A stretch of DNA of 64,000 bases, from positions 216,847-280,846 of the forward strand of contig WBMZ01004771.1 in the NCBI GenBank assembly GCA_013400975.1, given 5' to 3'. Every line of letters begins with the position of its first letter. Position 1 is the stretch's first letter. Positions 11,428-23,440 of this stretch are shown piece after piece. Under the pieces are notes generated by a model. That model saw only the letters and a program-made list of their open reading frames with translations. It was not told the DNA's origin and searched no databases. The position numbers and the translations under genes are program-made. Origin of the DNA: Atrichornis clamosus (taxonomy: Eukaryota; Chordata; Aves; Passeriformes; Menuridae).

Positions 11428-14400
11428 AGCTTTATTTACCTTTTTTCCCTGGGGGTTCCCTGGGAGCAAGCCACTCCACCCTTTCATGCTAAGAAAGTAC
11501 TAAAAAGGCTTTTCTTTATGCCATAATAATGCCTCAGTGCCTAGATCAGGTTGTGTCCCTTGTTTTCCTAAAAGCAAGTTATCTTGGCTTCCACTTGCCT
11601 TGATTTATACCCATATTGCACAAACCACTTAGCAGGTGTGTCAGATTGCTCTCAGATTGGCTGTGGTCAGGCTCACTTGTGTATTTGCTTTCACACTTAT
11701 TTCCCACAGCATCTCAATTATCTGGAGGACTAGGACTGGCTGGGTTAAAATTGCTTTTTTTTCCCCCATTCCACAAATATTCTTCAGCTATAAAACACTT
11801 TCCTATGTCTTTTTAGGTGTCATCAAAACAATTTTGAGGCTTTGTTACCCAAGCCCCCACGGGCTGGGGTGCAGGAGCTCAGCTACGTGGGTGCTGGCTG
11901 ATGCTCACATGGGTGCACAGTGTGCAGCCCCTTGCACAGCAGGAGGGTTTTAGAGCTCAAAAGATGGAAAGTTTGATATCTTTGGAAATGCAAGGCTGAG
12001 CATCAGTTTCTTAATCAGCACTTACAGCTGCCAACTGCCTTCCTGGCAACCCCCTGCTGATGGTGGAAGTGGTTTAGGGAATGTTTCACAATACAAAGAT
12101 CACCTCTTAAAGGGGAAAGCAGAGCCCTTTGCCATCTTTCAGCCTTTTGCACACTGATTTTAGAACAATGGAGAAAACGAAATAGCCTGATAAGCAGTAG
12201 AGAAATCCTGACCTTTCTTTACTACCATTTTATCCAGCATATATGTGAATGATTAAATTGTGCTGAGTAACTGGTGCAGTATCTGTGAGTGCAAGGTTTC
12301 CCTTAGTTTATTAAACAGGAGTGCAGTAAATGCTCCTTCCCCACCACTTTGCTTTTTGTCACAAGAGGTGCTGAAAGTATTTGAAATGTAAGTAGCTACC
12401 AGCAAAATAAATCTCTCTCAAGGGTCATTGTGTAAGACACAGCCATGCACTCCTAAGGGTCTGGATCATCTCAAATGGATCCACACATTAGCAGGATTAC
12501 ACTTGCCAAAGGTCTTTTCCCACCTGCAGCAGGGCTTATTTGTCATTAAAACTCAGACTTCAGTGATATTTAACAATACAGCAACTCCATGCAAATACAC
12601 AAAAAATAACTTTCAGGGAAGGGGAAATGTGGGTCCCAGAAGCCAGAGCCCTGACTCCTCTCCATGGATGTGCAAAAGAAAGGGCAGGAGGAGCATCATG
12701 GCCACCTCCTTCAGATCCAGGAACTGCAGGATTCAGGTTCAGACCTCTGAGCTGAGTGTTAGGGATAGTCACTAAATATTTACCTGTGTGTAAACTGGAA
12801 TCTTGGCACTTCCAAACTGGCAGGAATGAACCTGAATGAGATGAATGTTCAAGCACTTACGAAGTATTTTTACAATTAATTGCCCAAATACTCCTGGGAA
12901 ATGGGAAATCAGTTTCCTCATTTATTGGAAAGAGTTAAGTCAGTACTATTAGGAGACTTAAGTAAGGGCACAGAATAAATTGCTGTCAAATCAGATGGAG
13001 GAGAGGCAACCCAGCAGCACCTGTTTACTGGTCTGACATTTTGCTGTCCCAGTGGTGTCAATTAGCCCAGCAGTCACAACCAGGGACATGCCACTTGGTG
13101 GGAGCAAACCCAGGACCTCTGCCAGTGCTGCTCTGCCATGGCCACAATCACTGATGAGACACTTCTCCCGCCTCGGTCCCCAAAATCTGACAGCTGTTGG
13201 CAGACAGACCTCAATAGCTGGATGGTGGTGGCGGCACCAGGAGTCCCTGATGATGGGTCAGGGGATGCTAACCATGATCTCACTAAATGCAAGGAAGTCT
13301 GGGGCTGTGGTGTCAAAAAATGCACTTTGCCAGGCAACTGAATGGCATTTACACCCAGCTTTTATGTGTTACCACTTGATCTCCACAGTAAGTACTTTTT
13401 ATTCAGTGTTTTCTAATCTCCTTCACTGTAAAAAGAGGAAGATGCCTTTGACAGTGTTCCAGGTATGTTGAGAAGTGTCAAAGTTTTTCCTGTTTTCAAG
13501 CAATGAAGATCAAAACTTGCAAAGTTTAAAACATTCACTTAAACCTTGTAAATACCTTGAAACATCTTTACTACATTTTTTTTTTTGAAGGTTGCAGTCT
13601 TTAATGTCATACATTATTCCAAAACACAGCTTCCATGCAAATGTCATGAGGAGTAGTACTCTGCTTCAGCTTAAGAGGAGAAAATTGTGAGCAAATCAAA
13701 TCAACACTTTTTGTTTTTCCAGGTACAGGAGCCTGCCATGCTTCCCCAGGATCTCCAAAAGCACACGTTCAGGCAATTGAAAGAAGAAAGAGCATTAGAG
13801 AAACATGCTTTAGCCTTGAAGTTCCCAAGCCAAAGATTTCTGGTTATAGAAGTTTAGTTTGTGAGTATTTTAACAGCATTTCCCCTCTAGAATGCTCCCG
13901 AGTCCTTGCAAACTTGGAAACCTTGCACCACTAATTAGCTCCTAAACTGCTTGACAACTTGTAAGGTTATACCAAGAGTACTGGTGTGTAAGAAGGATTT
14001 TGTTCATTTAAGTCTCAAACTGGAAAGAAAAGAAACAGAAGCTGGCATTTCTAAGGTCAAAAGAGTTATAAATCAAGAAACAAAGAAACAAAAGAACCAA
14101 ATCTCTTTTCTTAAGACAAAGTTTATATTACTACAGCATTATTGTATTCTTAACACTCCTCTAGACAATACTGCAACACAGGTGGATACTAGAGACATCC
14201 TCAGAAATTCTACTGTTTCAATAAATGAGATAGTAATGCTCAATTCCTTTAATTAGCGTTGTTGCTTCAGAATCCTCCCAGAATAATTTTTTTTCCCATT
14301 TTAAAAATTTAACATCTCATTCTAAATTTCAAAGAAGCTTGCCTACATCCCACCTAGCTTTGCATTTTAATAAGGGACCAATTTCTGTCTTTATTAAAGC

Positions 14401-15284
14401 TTTAATAGACAGTCCTTTGGATTGCAAAGCGCAGCAGATCCATTAGCATGTCACTGAGTCCCATTATACAACTGCTTTGAATTTTCGTGGCTCCACATGT
14501 GCCACATTTGGGTACCCAGCAAGGCAATGCAGGTGCTGAGCAAGTGCTTTTGACAAGGGGTTATTGGACAACAGATCCCACCTGTGCTGACGTGGTTAAA
14601 ATGTCACGGTAGTGGCCTGTGCAGGAGGCGTTTCAAGCTGCCCTCCTGAGGAGAGAAAAGACACACTCGAACAGAAAGGTTCCAAAAGGATTATTGTTTG
14701 AGGTTGATCTATTTTTTTAAAGCAAGTTATCAAATATTTGTTTGAAACTCTGTAGAGAAACAAAGAGCTTGATTTATGTAAGGCAGCCCACATCTCTGCC
14801 AGGAGCTGTTGTGTAGCAGGTTAGCGTTGGCAGCTAATGTAACTCAATTAGGGGCACTGAAAACAAAGCACTTAGAAATGAAGTCACAACTGAACAGCTA
14901 CCGTGACTACAAGTGACAGAAGTAGAATAGTTCCATCAACTCCAGCGATAAACTGAAGCCCATTCGTGAAATCAGTGGGTGTCTCGCCCGAATGAGCAGT
15001 GCAGGATTAGACTCGATTGCACATCATGCCAGCACTAGTTAGAAACATAGAACAGATGTCAAGTAAATAGGGAAGTGTGGGACAAAACAGAAATAATTGT
15101 AAAAATGTGCCCAAGGATAAAATAAATTGATCCTAAGACACTAACAAACTCTCTTGTATAAGACAAAATGAGTCTTTGTATTGGGTTGGCTTTTATTTTC
15201 TTGCTAATATTGCATAACAGAACTACACTGGCATGATGAGGAGGGGGGATAATAAAATAACTTATCACTGCACTATTAACTCTA

Positions 15285-15449
<165 letters not shown>

Positions 15450-15545
15450 CTATTTAAGAAACAGCAAACACTTACATTGCACATTACCAACATTAAATGC
15501 GATCTCATTATCCATTAGCCAGTATTAGTGCAATTTATATCTTAC

Positions 15546-15697
15546 TTTAGTTCGAGTTTTGCAGAATTTCTTGATCTTTGCCACATCATCAGTTGAGAAT
15601 GTGGGTGTTATTTCTTTGCTCATCAGTTTGATATTATTAGGCAGCATTATTGTACTGGGTATTTCCCTCCAGATGCAGAGAAATGTCATGGGATTAC
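15546..15697 (-). pseudogene. MCM3-like helicase, exon B (linker before AAA+ core)
   Basis: On the - strand, acceptor TTTAATAG at 15698 upward is followed by GT plus 50 open codons, ending in phase 0 at donor AAA|GTAAGA. The second half reads STIMLPNNIKLMSKEITPTF and then STDDVAKIKKFCKTRTK. It matches the MCM3 segment TVLIACNVKQMSKDAQPSF...AEDIAKIKKFSKTRSK as I recall it. Splicing to exon C gives ...KTRTK|DIFDHL, the same junction sequence as in MCM3, across a 96-base intron. The first 13 or so codons (NPMTFLCIWREIP) do not resemble MCM3 well, which suggests relaxed constraint or a shifted acceptor. Confidence 0.8.
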
Positions 15698-16768
15698 CTA
15701 TTAAATAGATGTACTATTAAATAACTACTGGGCCATTGTTCACACAACACAAAAAGAGTAAAAGTCAAAGAAATTATTAGACTGATCCATTTTATTATGG
15801 CTCAGCAAGTGAAATCCACCCTGCAAGAGGATTCAATGAAGTTCCAACACCAGCCCCCACAAAGAGGGCTCATGGAGGAGCACGGAACCAGCTTGAGGGG
15901 CATTCAGCTGTCACTGGGGAGGGTCTGGGGCCAGGAGACAGGAGCAAATTTGTCAAGGAGGAGACAGCGATAGCTGGGAAGGGTTGTTTCAGCTCCGCAG
16001 GCAGGGTGGCAGCCTGTCTCTGCCAGGTGCAGGGAGTGGCAGAGGGCAGCAGGCACAGGCCAGACTATCTTCTGGCTCTGAAACAACAGCATGCTTCTGA
16101 GCACTTGAAGCCACGCTGGCAAGAATTTCTTAACTGTTTGGTAAATACCAGTCCCTCCCATGTGACACCAGGTTCCTCTCAAACCAGTGCTGATGGGCTC
16201 TGTCCATGGAGAGTTTTATGACCGCTCATTCTTCCTCCTGCATGCCACCCAAAAGAAATCACTTTTCCTGTAAATACCTTTCACATGATTGTAAGCAGAC
16301 TCGTTTGTTCTTGAGACATAGGATATTTGGATATTTCCCCACCGAGGAGGAGGATGGATGGCAACTCCAGCAGCTCTGGTCACACAATGGTGTGTTGAGG
16401 CAAGGAGGATGCGATGGCTCACAAGTCACCTGAATTTTTGTTCCAGTGCCTGCTTCAAGCTGAGCTGCAGCCAACGCCTCGAGGTACGTACGGACAGCAG
16501 GATCTGGAAAGCCATCCTCCCGGAGATGCCCGCTCGGCTCTGAGGGACACCAGCTCCCCACTGCAGCCGCGCAGCCGGCACCAGACCGGGCAGTGGGCAC
16601 CCGGCGAGACCAGCACTGCCAGCAGAGCAGGGGGAAATGCTGAACTAATTCTTGCCATTAATGCCTCCTGATTAAGGAAACCCAACGACCAGTGCATATT
16701 GCCTTTTATACAGTTGAGAGACAAAACACAGACCAAGTTACAACAAAGCTTAAATCCAAAATAATTAC
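15698..16768 (-). other. Gap between MCM3-like exons A and B; expected exon(s) not found
   Basis: About 120 codons of MCM3 (zinc-binding region and OB-fold beta-hairpin) should lie here between exons A and B. I could not find them with confidence. A GC-rich patch at about 16440-16640 holds open frames on the - strand with only faint similarity. The region is otherwise unremarkable. Confidence 0.5.
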
Positions 16769-16924
16769 ATTTTGTCACAATTCCTTCCACACAGTTCAAG
16801 CTACCAAGGAAGCAAGCTGCCAGCACCCGAGGAGAGACACGATTTGCTCCACAGCTCCTTTCAATCCCAGCGCAAAAACTTCCAAATGTTTGAAACAGGG
16901 AGCAAGTAAATCTTTTAATGCTCT
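16769..16924 (-). pseudogene. MCM3-like helicase, exon A (N-terminal domain)
   Basis: On the - strand, acceptor GATTGCTTTTCAG is followed by AG, 51 open codons and a final T before donor GTAATT. The peptide starts SIKRFTCSLFQTF, then SFCAGIERSCGANRVSPRVL and AACFLGSLNCVEGIVTK. The end aligns without gaps over some 35 residues with the MCM3 N-terminal segment [20 protein letters not shown]...CVEGIVTKC. About four residues seem to be missing after QTF. It lies upstream of exons B and C in the direction of transcription, in correct protein order. The splice sites are canonical and there is no stop, so the exon was under selection until fairly recently or still is. No earlier exon was recognised up to about 19 kb. 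Confidence 0.8.
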
Positions 16925-19900
16925 CTGAAAAGCAATCAGCTCACTGAACGCATCATTCAGCAGCCTCTAATAGAAAATAATTAAACCATGAAAAGCTGGT
17001 GCAGTAATCTTACTTAAAAATCCCGAATTCCTTTACATTTTGAGGATCTGATGGCATTGACTCCCAGTCAGACACACACAGGCAGGGCAGAGACCACGGG
17101 AGCTTCTCACAGCTCAGCTGAACAAACCTCTTCCACTTCTTGAGCAGAGGCAGCTTAACTTTATGAAGATTTGCTGTTGCAGCACAACTATCCAAGAGAT
17201 ATAGCTAAATCCAAACTCATTTCATTTCCAGCCAAATTATATTTTGATGCAGGTCACTAGAAGCTAATCTTTCATCTCCGTTTTTCATACATGAAAATGA
17301 AAAAGAAGAAAGAATTTCAGATTAAGCAGCATTTATCATACTAAATAGAATTAAATCAAATGGAAAATTACATAAAGAAACTCGGTTAAAACAATCAAAT
17401 TAAAAAGCCCTTTACCTGTGTGAATGTAATCTTTGATTTTCTCAGAAGAGAAGAAAACCTTATTATTAAATAAACTTAAAAGGGATCCTGGATTACCCTT
17501 TCCCCATTTCCCTGCACTTGAACTGTCAGAGTGTCTCCATGAGCAGGCTTTGCTTCCTATCTGTCAGGCAAGTTCACCTGCTTGTTCTCACATGCTGGAA
17601 AAACTCGTGTTTGCAGTATTGCAGGAGAACTTAAGCTGTATAGTAAGCAGCAGATGACTCTTTATTTGTGAAGTTTTTGTTAGTTACATGCACATGTAGA
17701 TAGATACACATCTGCATTCAGTAATAACACAGCTTCAGAGAAACCTGAGCTCACTGGAAGCTAGCCTGCATCTAACAACTTTTTATTGATGCTCTGACAG
17801 CTCCAGCCTGAAAATGCTTGTGCTAAGTATTAAAAATGAATAAATAGCAAAGCTTTCTAGAAGGTACTTGTCTAAAATTATCTCACAAATATTTCAGCAT
17901 AACTGAAGAAATTATAATTATTTTGGTTTTTTCCCCCCAAATTCCAAGCCTTACATTACATCAATTAAAAATACATTTACGATGCTGGCTTATGGCAAAA
18001 TTGAGAGCAATAAGCAGTTGCTGTTATGGAGAACAGATCTCTGGGAAGAATTTTTCTGATATATAACACAGGTCTAAGAGGCTCAATAATGCCTTGGGTC
18101 AAATTTTTGCTGATGAACATTACCTCAGTTTCTTGACTGGAATCCCCTCTGTCTTCTAAAAAATCCTATTTCATTTCAAGGCAAATTTTGTCTTAGAAAT
18201 AAATGCGGAGAACCATGCAATAAGGTTGATTTCACACAGAACTTGAAAAATGCTGAGGTTTGGGGTCCAAGGCAACAATTTCTTCATTCCTTGGTATTTG
18301 GGCACTTTTCCTTTAGATCCCCATGAACGAGTTAGTGCAAACTGCATCCCTTGACAATTGGCAGGGTTTTTTTAACTCAGTCAGAAACAAGCATCCCCTA
18401 ATTCAAAGTGCTCCACACATTATTGCACAAATGTCAAGCTCTGTGAGTACCAACAGAGAATTGTAACACCTCAAAAAAGCATCCAAGAACAAAAATACCA
18501 GGGTCAGAGTCACATACTGTTTACAAACACAACATACTGACACTGTTTTACTGGTGGCACTGGGGTCTTGGAATGCATCTGTTCCTACAACCCAGATTTT
18601 TGCTTGGTGCTTCTGAATAAAATCCAACACAAGCCACAGGTAAAAATCTGCATTTTAGCATGAGACTTCAAAACTCATTAGTGAAGACAGTGGCTTTTAA
18701 ACACAAAATACCACTACTGTCTCTGAAAGCCCCTGAGATGTAAATCACTGGAGATGGGGAAAGCAGTCACAAGAAACCTTCTGGTGTTTCCTGTTCCCAT
18801 TCCTTGCCATGCCCTCTGCTCGGGGCTGCTGCGAGGGAGGTGATACCAGGCCGCAACCTCAGGCTGAGGCGCTGCGGCTCGGCTTACGCTTGTTCTTTTC
18901 CTGTATGTTGGTCCTTTGTGCTGGGAGATGAAAGGTGCAGTGTGACGAAGAGGCCTCTCCTCACTCCTTTAGAAACTGCCTTCTCATCTCTGGTTTTCCA
19001 CAGTTCAAAAGTAAGACTTTGAAAAAGATTTCAAAGCTGCATCTTGTATATGGAAATTCATGGCTCTGGGCAGGTTCATGATCAGGCCTGAAATTTCAAG
19101 CTTAAGATTAAGAACTTGTTGCCTAAATGTAAGTAGTTTTACTTGTGCTTTGCTTTTCTCTGTTTTTTAAACAGCAGCGAGGTATTTTATAAGCATTAGT
19201 TACCCACTTTTATATGTGGATATCGCCCTACTTGATTCCTTCAGGATCCGCAGGCATGGTGGAGGCCAAACTCATGTCTATCTGTCTATCTGCAGTGAAA
19301 TGCACGAGGTTAAAGATCTCAGAGCAAGAAGGGTGCAGACAGCAGGAGAAGGTAACAAAAGAGGATGGGCTGGTTTGCCTGGACATAGTAGGAGGGCTGT
19401 ATGTGGGATTAGAGGCAGCCACCCATCCCTGCAACCGTGCCATCACCTGTGGCAAGAGGCACCCAGTCAGTTTCTGAGGACCAAAAGGTAGCAAAGGAGG
19501 GTGACAAAATGAAAGGATATGTTGGGTTGAGTTTGTAGGTCAAGCCGGGAGACCTGGATTTGTACTATTTGTTGCTTTCCTAATTTGTACGCTTTTTAAT
19601 CCTTGGCCTGGCACATTCCTGCTGGAGGTTGTTTCCAAGTCCTAGTTTTTAGCATTGCACAGGGAGCTCAGATTGAATTAAATGAGGTAAAAATGAACAT
19701 TGGGGAATCTGTGAAATGACACTTCATTTTTCAGTAAACCAGCTGTAGCAGAGAAGAATCAGAAGATACCATATGTGTCCTTAGATTTTTTTTTTAAATG
19801 AGGAAGGAAGGGTTATTGGAAACCTTACTTGATAGATGAGAAACTTTAAATATCACTGCCTTTTATTAAAGAAAGCAGAAGAGAAAAATGTTTCAGAAAT

Positions 19901-20026
19901 CTATGGCAAGGCAAGAGTAACTGCAGACCTACACACAGACACAGAGGGAGCAATGTGCTCATCTCTACCGCAGTTTCACTGATTTCTTAGTAAAAGAAGA
20001 AATTTCAGAGCCAGGAAAATAAAACA
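16925..20026. other. Intergenic DNA
   Basis: AT-rich sequence upstream of the MCM3-like exons. I looked for N-terminal MCM3 exons on the - strand and found none. No other exon or repeat is supported. Confidence 0.5.
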
Positions 20027-20402
20027 CCTCTCCCATTAAGACAGGTTGAGGTATGATTGCTTAGCCTGGAGAAGAGAAGGCTCCAGGGTGACCTTAGTGC
20101 AGCCTTTTAATTTATAAAGGTGGCTTAGGAAAGATGGAGAGAGGGTTTTTGTCAGGGTCTGTAGTGAGAGGACAAGGGGCAGTGGTTTTAAAGTGAAAGA
20201 GGGTAGATTAAGCTTGGACATAAGGAAGGTGTTTTTAATTATGGGGGTGGTGGAACACTGGAACAGGTTACCCAGGGAAGTTCTGGCTCTCTTTAAATCT
20301 TCAAGAACAGGTTGGATAGGGCTCTGAGCAACCTGGTTTAGTGGAAGGCATGAGACTGGATTAAAGGTCCCTTCCAACCCAAACAATTCTCTAATTCTAC
20401 GA
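20027..20402 (+). mobile_element. CR1 LINE, truncated 3' end
   Basis: Carries the usual avian CR1 3' landmarks in order: GCCTGGAGAAGAGAAGGCTCC, a GTGAGAGGACAAGGGGCAGTGG motif, ACACTGGAACAGGTTACCCAGGGAAG, GGATAGGGCTCTGAGCAACCTGGT, and AGGTCCCTTCCAACCC followed by a decayed ATTCTATG-type tail (ATTCTCTAATTCTAC). CR1 is a non-LTR retrotransposon that inserts mostly as 5'-truncated copies. It is diverged, so old. Confidence 0.93.
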
Positions 20403-23400
20403 AATACTAATCCAGTGTGGTTTTAAAATATTTTTTGAGGGCTAAAACCACCCATGTTATTCAGGAGGAAACTGGAGGGCTGGTTACCAAGACAGCCTAT
20501 GCTTCATTCATCAGAAGCAGAGATTACTATCCAGAACTAGCATTTAGGATAGTTTCTATCTGTCATGTTTCTCTCGCTTGCAGAGCTGCAGTTAAATAAA
20601 TAAGATTAGCTAAGATATATGCAGTTCTTCAAGGCTCTGCCAGAGATTCTGTAGGTCTTACACTGCTGACCTATTAGAGTTTCCTCCTGCTTTCTGTTTG
20701 CACTAATCCACTGGAAACTCAGCCCTGGAGACCTGCCTCACCGACCCCCACATTCATTAAGAATAATTGTTGATACTGTACAATGGAATAGCACCAGCAC
20801 AATTAAAACAGCTCTTTCTCATCACGGAGCTTTTGTGGGGTTGGCAGAGAGTCCTAACGAGATCCCTGAGCCCATCCATCACCCTCTGCAGCCCCTCCAT
20901 CTGGTTCCGTCCCCCGTGGCTGTGTGCCAGTCTGACACTGTGTGGCACGCACAAGCACTACAGCAGCCAGCGCCACACACAGCCGGGGGACACGTCCCTC
21001 GGCTTCACTGCCAGCTCCTTAGGCTTGGCACCTTACAGATGTTTTCTCCTTCCTCCCTATTTTCCTCCCTTTTATTCTTCTTCCTCCCGCACCAGACTCC
21101 CTGTGAGGAATGGTTTTCATTTAATCCAAGCATGTTTGGCAAGAGGTTCCTTTTGTCCCACCCAGGAGTCAAGGGAATTTTGAGGTCTCATTGAGCAATA
21201 AATAAATATTTGAGTCATATTTCTATGCACCCATTGTGGCGGCCTGGTTACCCATCTTGAGCTTCCTGCCTTTGGAATCTGATGGAGAGAACAGTGAGAA
21301 GACACCTACTTCTCAAAGCCACTCTTCATGTCAGCTCTTCATTGTGCCAAGAATGAATATGAATAATTTATCTTGGGAAAGGAGAAACACTGGGTCCAGG
21401 CAACTGAATAAAAATATAAATACTGTCAGCTTTCAACAAAAATTGATCTTCACTGAGTATGACAGTCACAGGCAAGAGAAGAGAAAATAATTCTATACAC
21501 AGAATACAATTAATAGTGAGTTTTTGTGGAACCACCAGAGCTGCTGTTCCAACAGCCACACCTATAGGTAGAGGTAGTGGTCAGCAAGGGGTGCCAAGGG
21601 AATCCTTAAAAATCTTGCTGCCATGGAAGTGATGCTGCTAGGGAGATGGTCCAGCAGCACTGAGGGCCTGAGCAAAATCACCAAGGGCGACTGCCCAAGC
21701 AGGACAGATTTACATTCATTCCGCAGTGGCAAATCCCATCATCTGCTCATGGCTTGGAAAAAAGGGAGAACACGGGAGCTTCGCCTGGGTTTGCAGCTTT
21801 GACTCACTCTGTGCACAGGAGAAAGTGGTTCCATGTGACGTGTGCTTACGGTGACATAAAATGTGTTTGTACCTGGGCAGCAGAGCGTGGTGTAGAGTGC
21901 CCCGAGCTAGCGACGACCTGAGCCCGCGCAGTGCTCTGCCACCAAGGGCTTCAGGGATTAGTCACTGGCCACGCGGGACAGGACGTCAGGCTGTGCCAGG
22001 GGGCCCACTGCAACTCGAGTCACGGACAGCAGCCCCAGTGAGAGCGAGAACAGGGTGTGCACACACCTGACAGATCCAGCAGAGCTCCAGTTAGCAAATG
22101 TATCACACCAAGAGGCAGAGCATGTCCAAGCACATTAAGCTTGCACTTTCCAAAGAGAAGAGAGCTCTGTTTCCAGGTCCCTGCCTCTATTCTTTATTCA
22201 TATTTAGAGGTAGCCATGGTGACTAATCAGACAGGAGATTTATGTCAGGCTTGGTGACTACTGTAATATATATATAATATATAGATATATAATACACATG
22301 CCTGCTTTAGAACAGCACTTTCCTGATAGGGAGATGGACATATTTTGACTTGGCCTATAGCCCTTCACTTCCCCTTCATGCAGTGAATGCTATCCTGTAG
22401 CCTGTAGACCTTTTTGCTCAGGTTGGAGCCAATTGACTGGAGCATTCAAAAAATTAAATATTTTTCTTTCCCCTCTTAGGAGAGTGGAGCAGAGATGTGC
22501 CCTAGACAGACCAGCTCACGGTGAATGAGATTCTTCTTAAAGTAATTCTGCTTCTCTCTGCCCCTACTGCACCCTACCCCTAGCCCAGCATGATGCACAT
22601 CCTGCCTCCAGACACACTTCTTCCTCTCCTGGATGTGAGGGTTGGAGGCAAGTAAGCCCATCTGTGTCAAATCCAAAGGCAGCCACTGCATCATCTTCTG
22701 CTCTGCTTTATGTCTCATAAACATATATTAACGAGTCCCTCCATAAACCCTTCCACAACTACTGTTGTGCTGTAGCAAACTTTCTTCTGGCCTGGTATTT
22801 GCAAATGAAGCCCAAGGGAATTTGGCACAGTAGCAGCTTATCTACACAACTCTTGGGTGGTTGTAGAACTGACATTTCCCTCCATTGCCAGTATCGAAGG
22901 AAGTGAGAACAGGCAACCTGCAACCTACAGAACAACATTGGTTTGTCTCTAATTTTCTCCTCATCCAATAAATGCCTCAGAGACTACCTGCAAAGCAGGA
23001 GTATTTGTGCATGGTCTTGCACTTAAAAACATATCCAAATTATAATTGAATACTTTCCTCCAAAACCAAGATAATAGAGTTTGGGAAAATAATGGTTTAG
23101 GTGAACGTCTGCTAGAGACAGGCAAGCTGTCTGGCAATAAATTCTTTTGGGAAACACAGCTCGATACTCTTGCTGAAGGGGAACAAGTGAAATTACAAGA
23201 TAGGGAAAAGTAATGTGTCTTGAGAGGTTAAATGCGAAAGCTTGATTGCTCCTCTCAATTATCCCAATCTTACTTTGTGAAATTCACCATTTGAGAAGTG
23301 CTTATTTCCAAATTATACTGAGATGAGCAAGAGGATAAGGCAGTGCAATTACTAAATGAAAACCAACCCTTTTATATAATACATGCAACCCGACTGATTG

Positions 23401-23440
23401 AGTACAACAAACTCCGTACACATTTGAAATATCATGAAAA
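20403..23440. other. Intergenic DNA
   Basis: No exon or transposon recognised apart from an AT-rich simple repeat near 22265. It includes a modestly GC-richer patch (about 21880-22060) with no gene features. Confidence 0.55.
22265..22292. repeat. AT-rich simple repeat
   Basis: Imperfect TA/ATA microsatellite. Confidence 0.85.

Noticed and set aside
15178..15215. TTGTATTGGGTTGGC-like string reminiscent of an avian LTR start
   Set aside because: Only about 15 bases match what I remember, with no matching downstream LTR features or second copy.
16440..16640. Possible missing MCM3-like exon on the - strand
   Set aside because: One frame has a faint PxxxAG...IL resemblance to the expected segment, with a GTACGT donor, but identity is too low. 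A second weak candidate at about 16250-16400 would be in the wrong order.
17415..17470. - strand peptide FSSEKIKDYIHTG with flanking AG and GT, like a C-terminal MCM helix
   Set aside because: Very short, and it lies upstream of the N-terminal exons, so it is not collinear. Best treated as chance.
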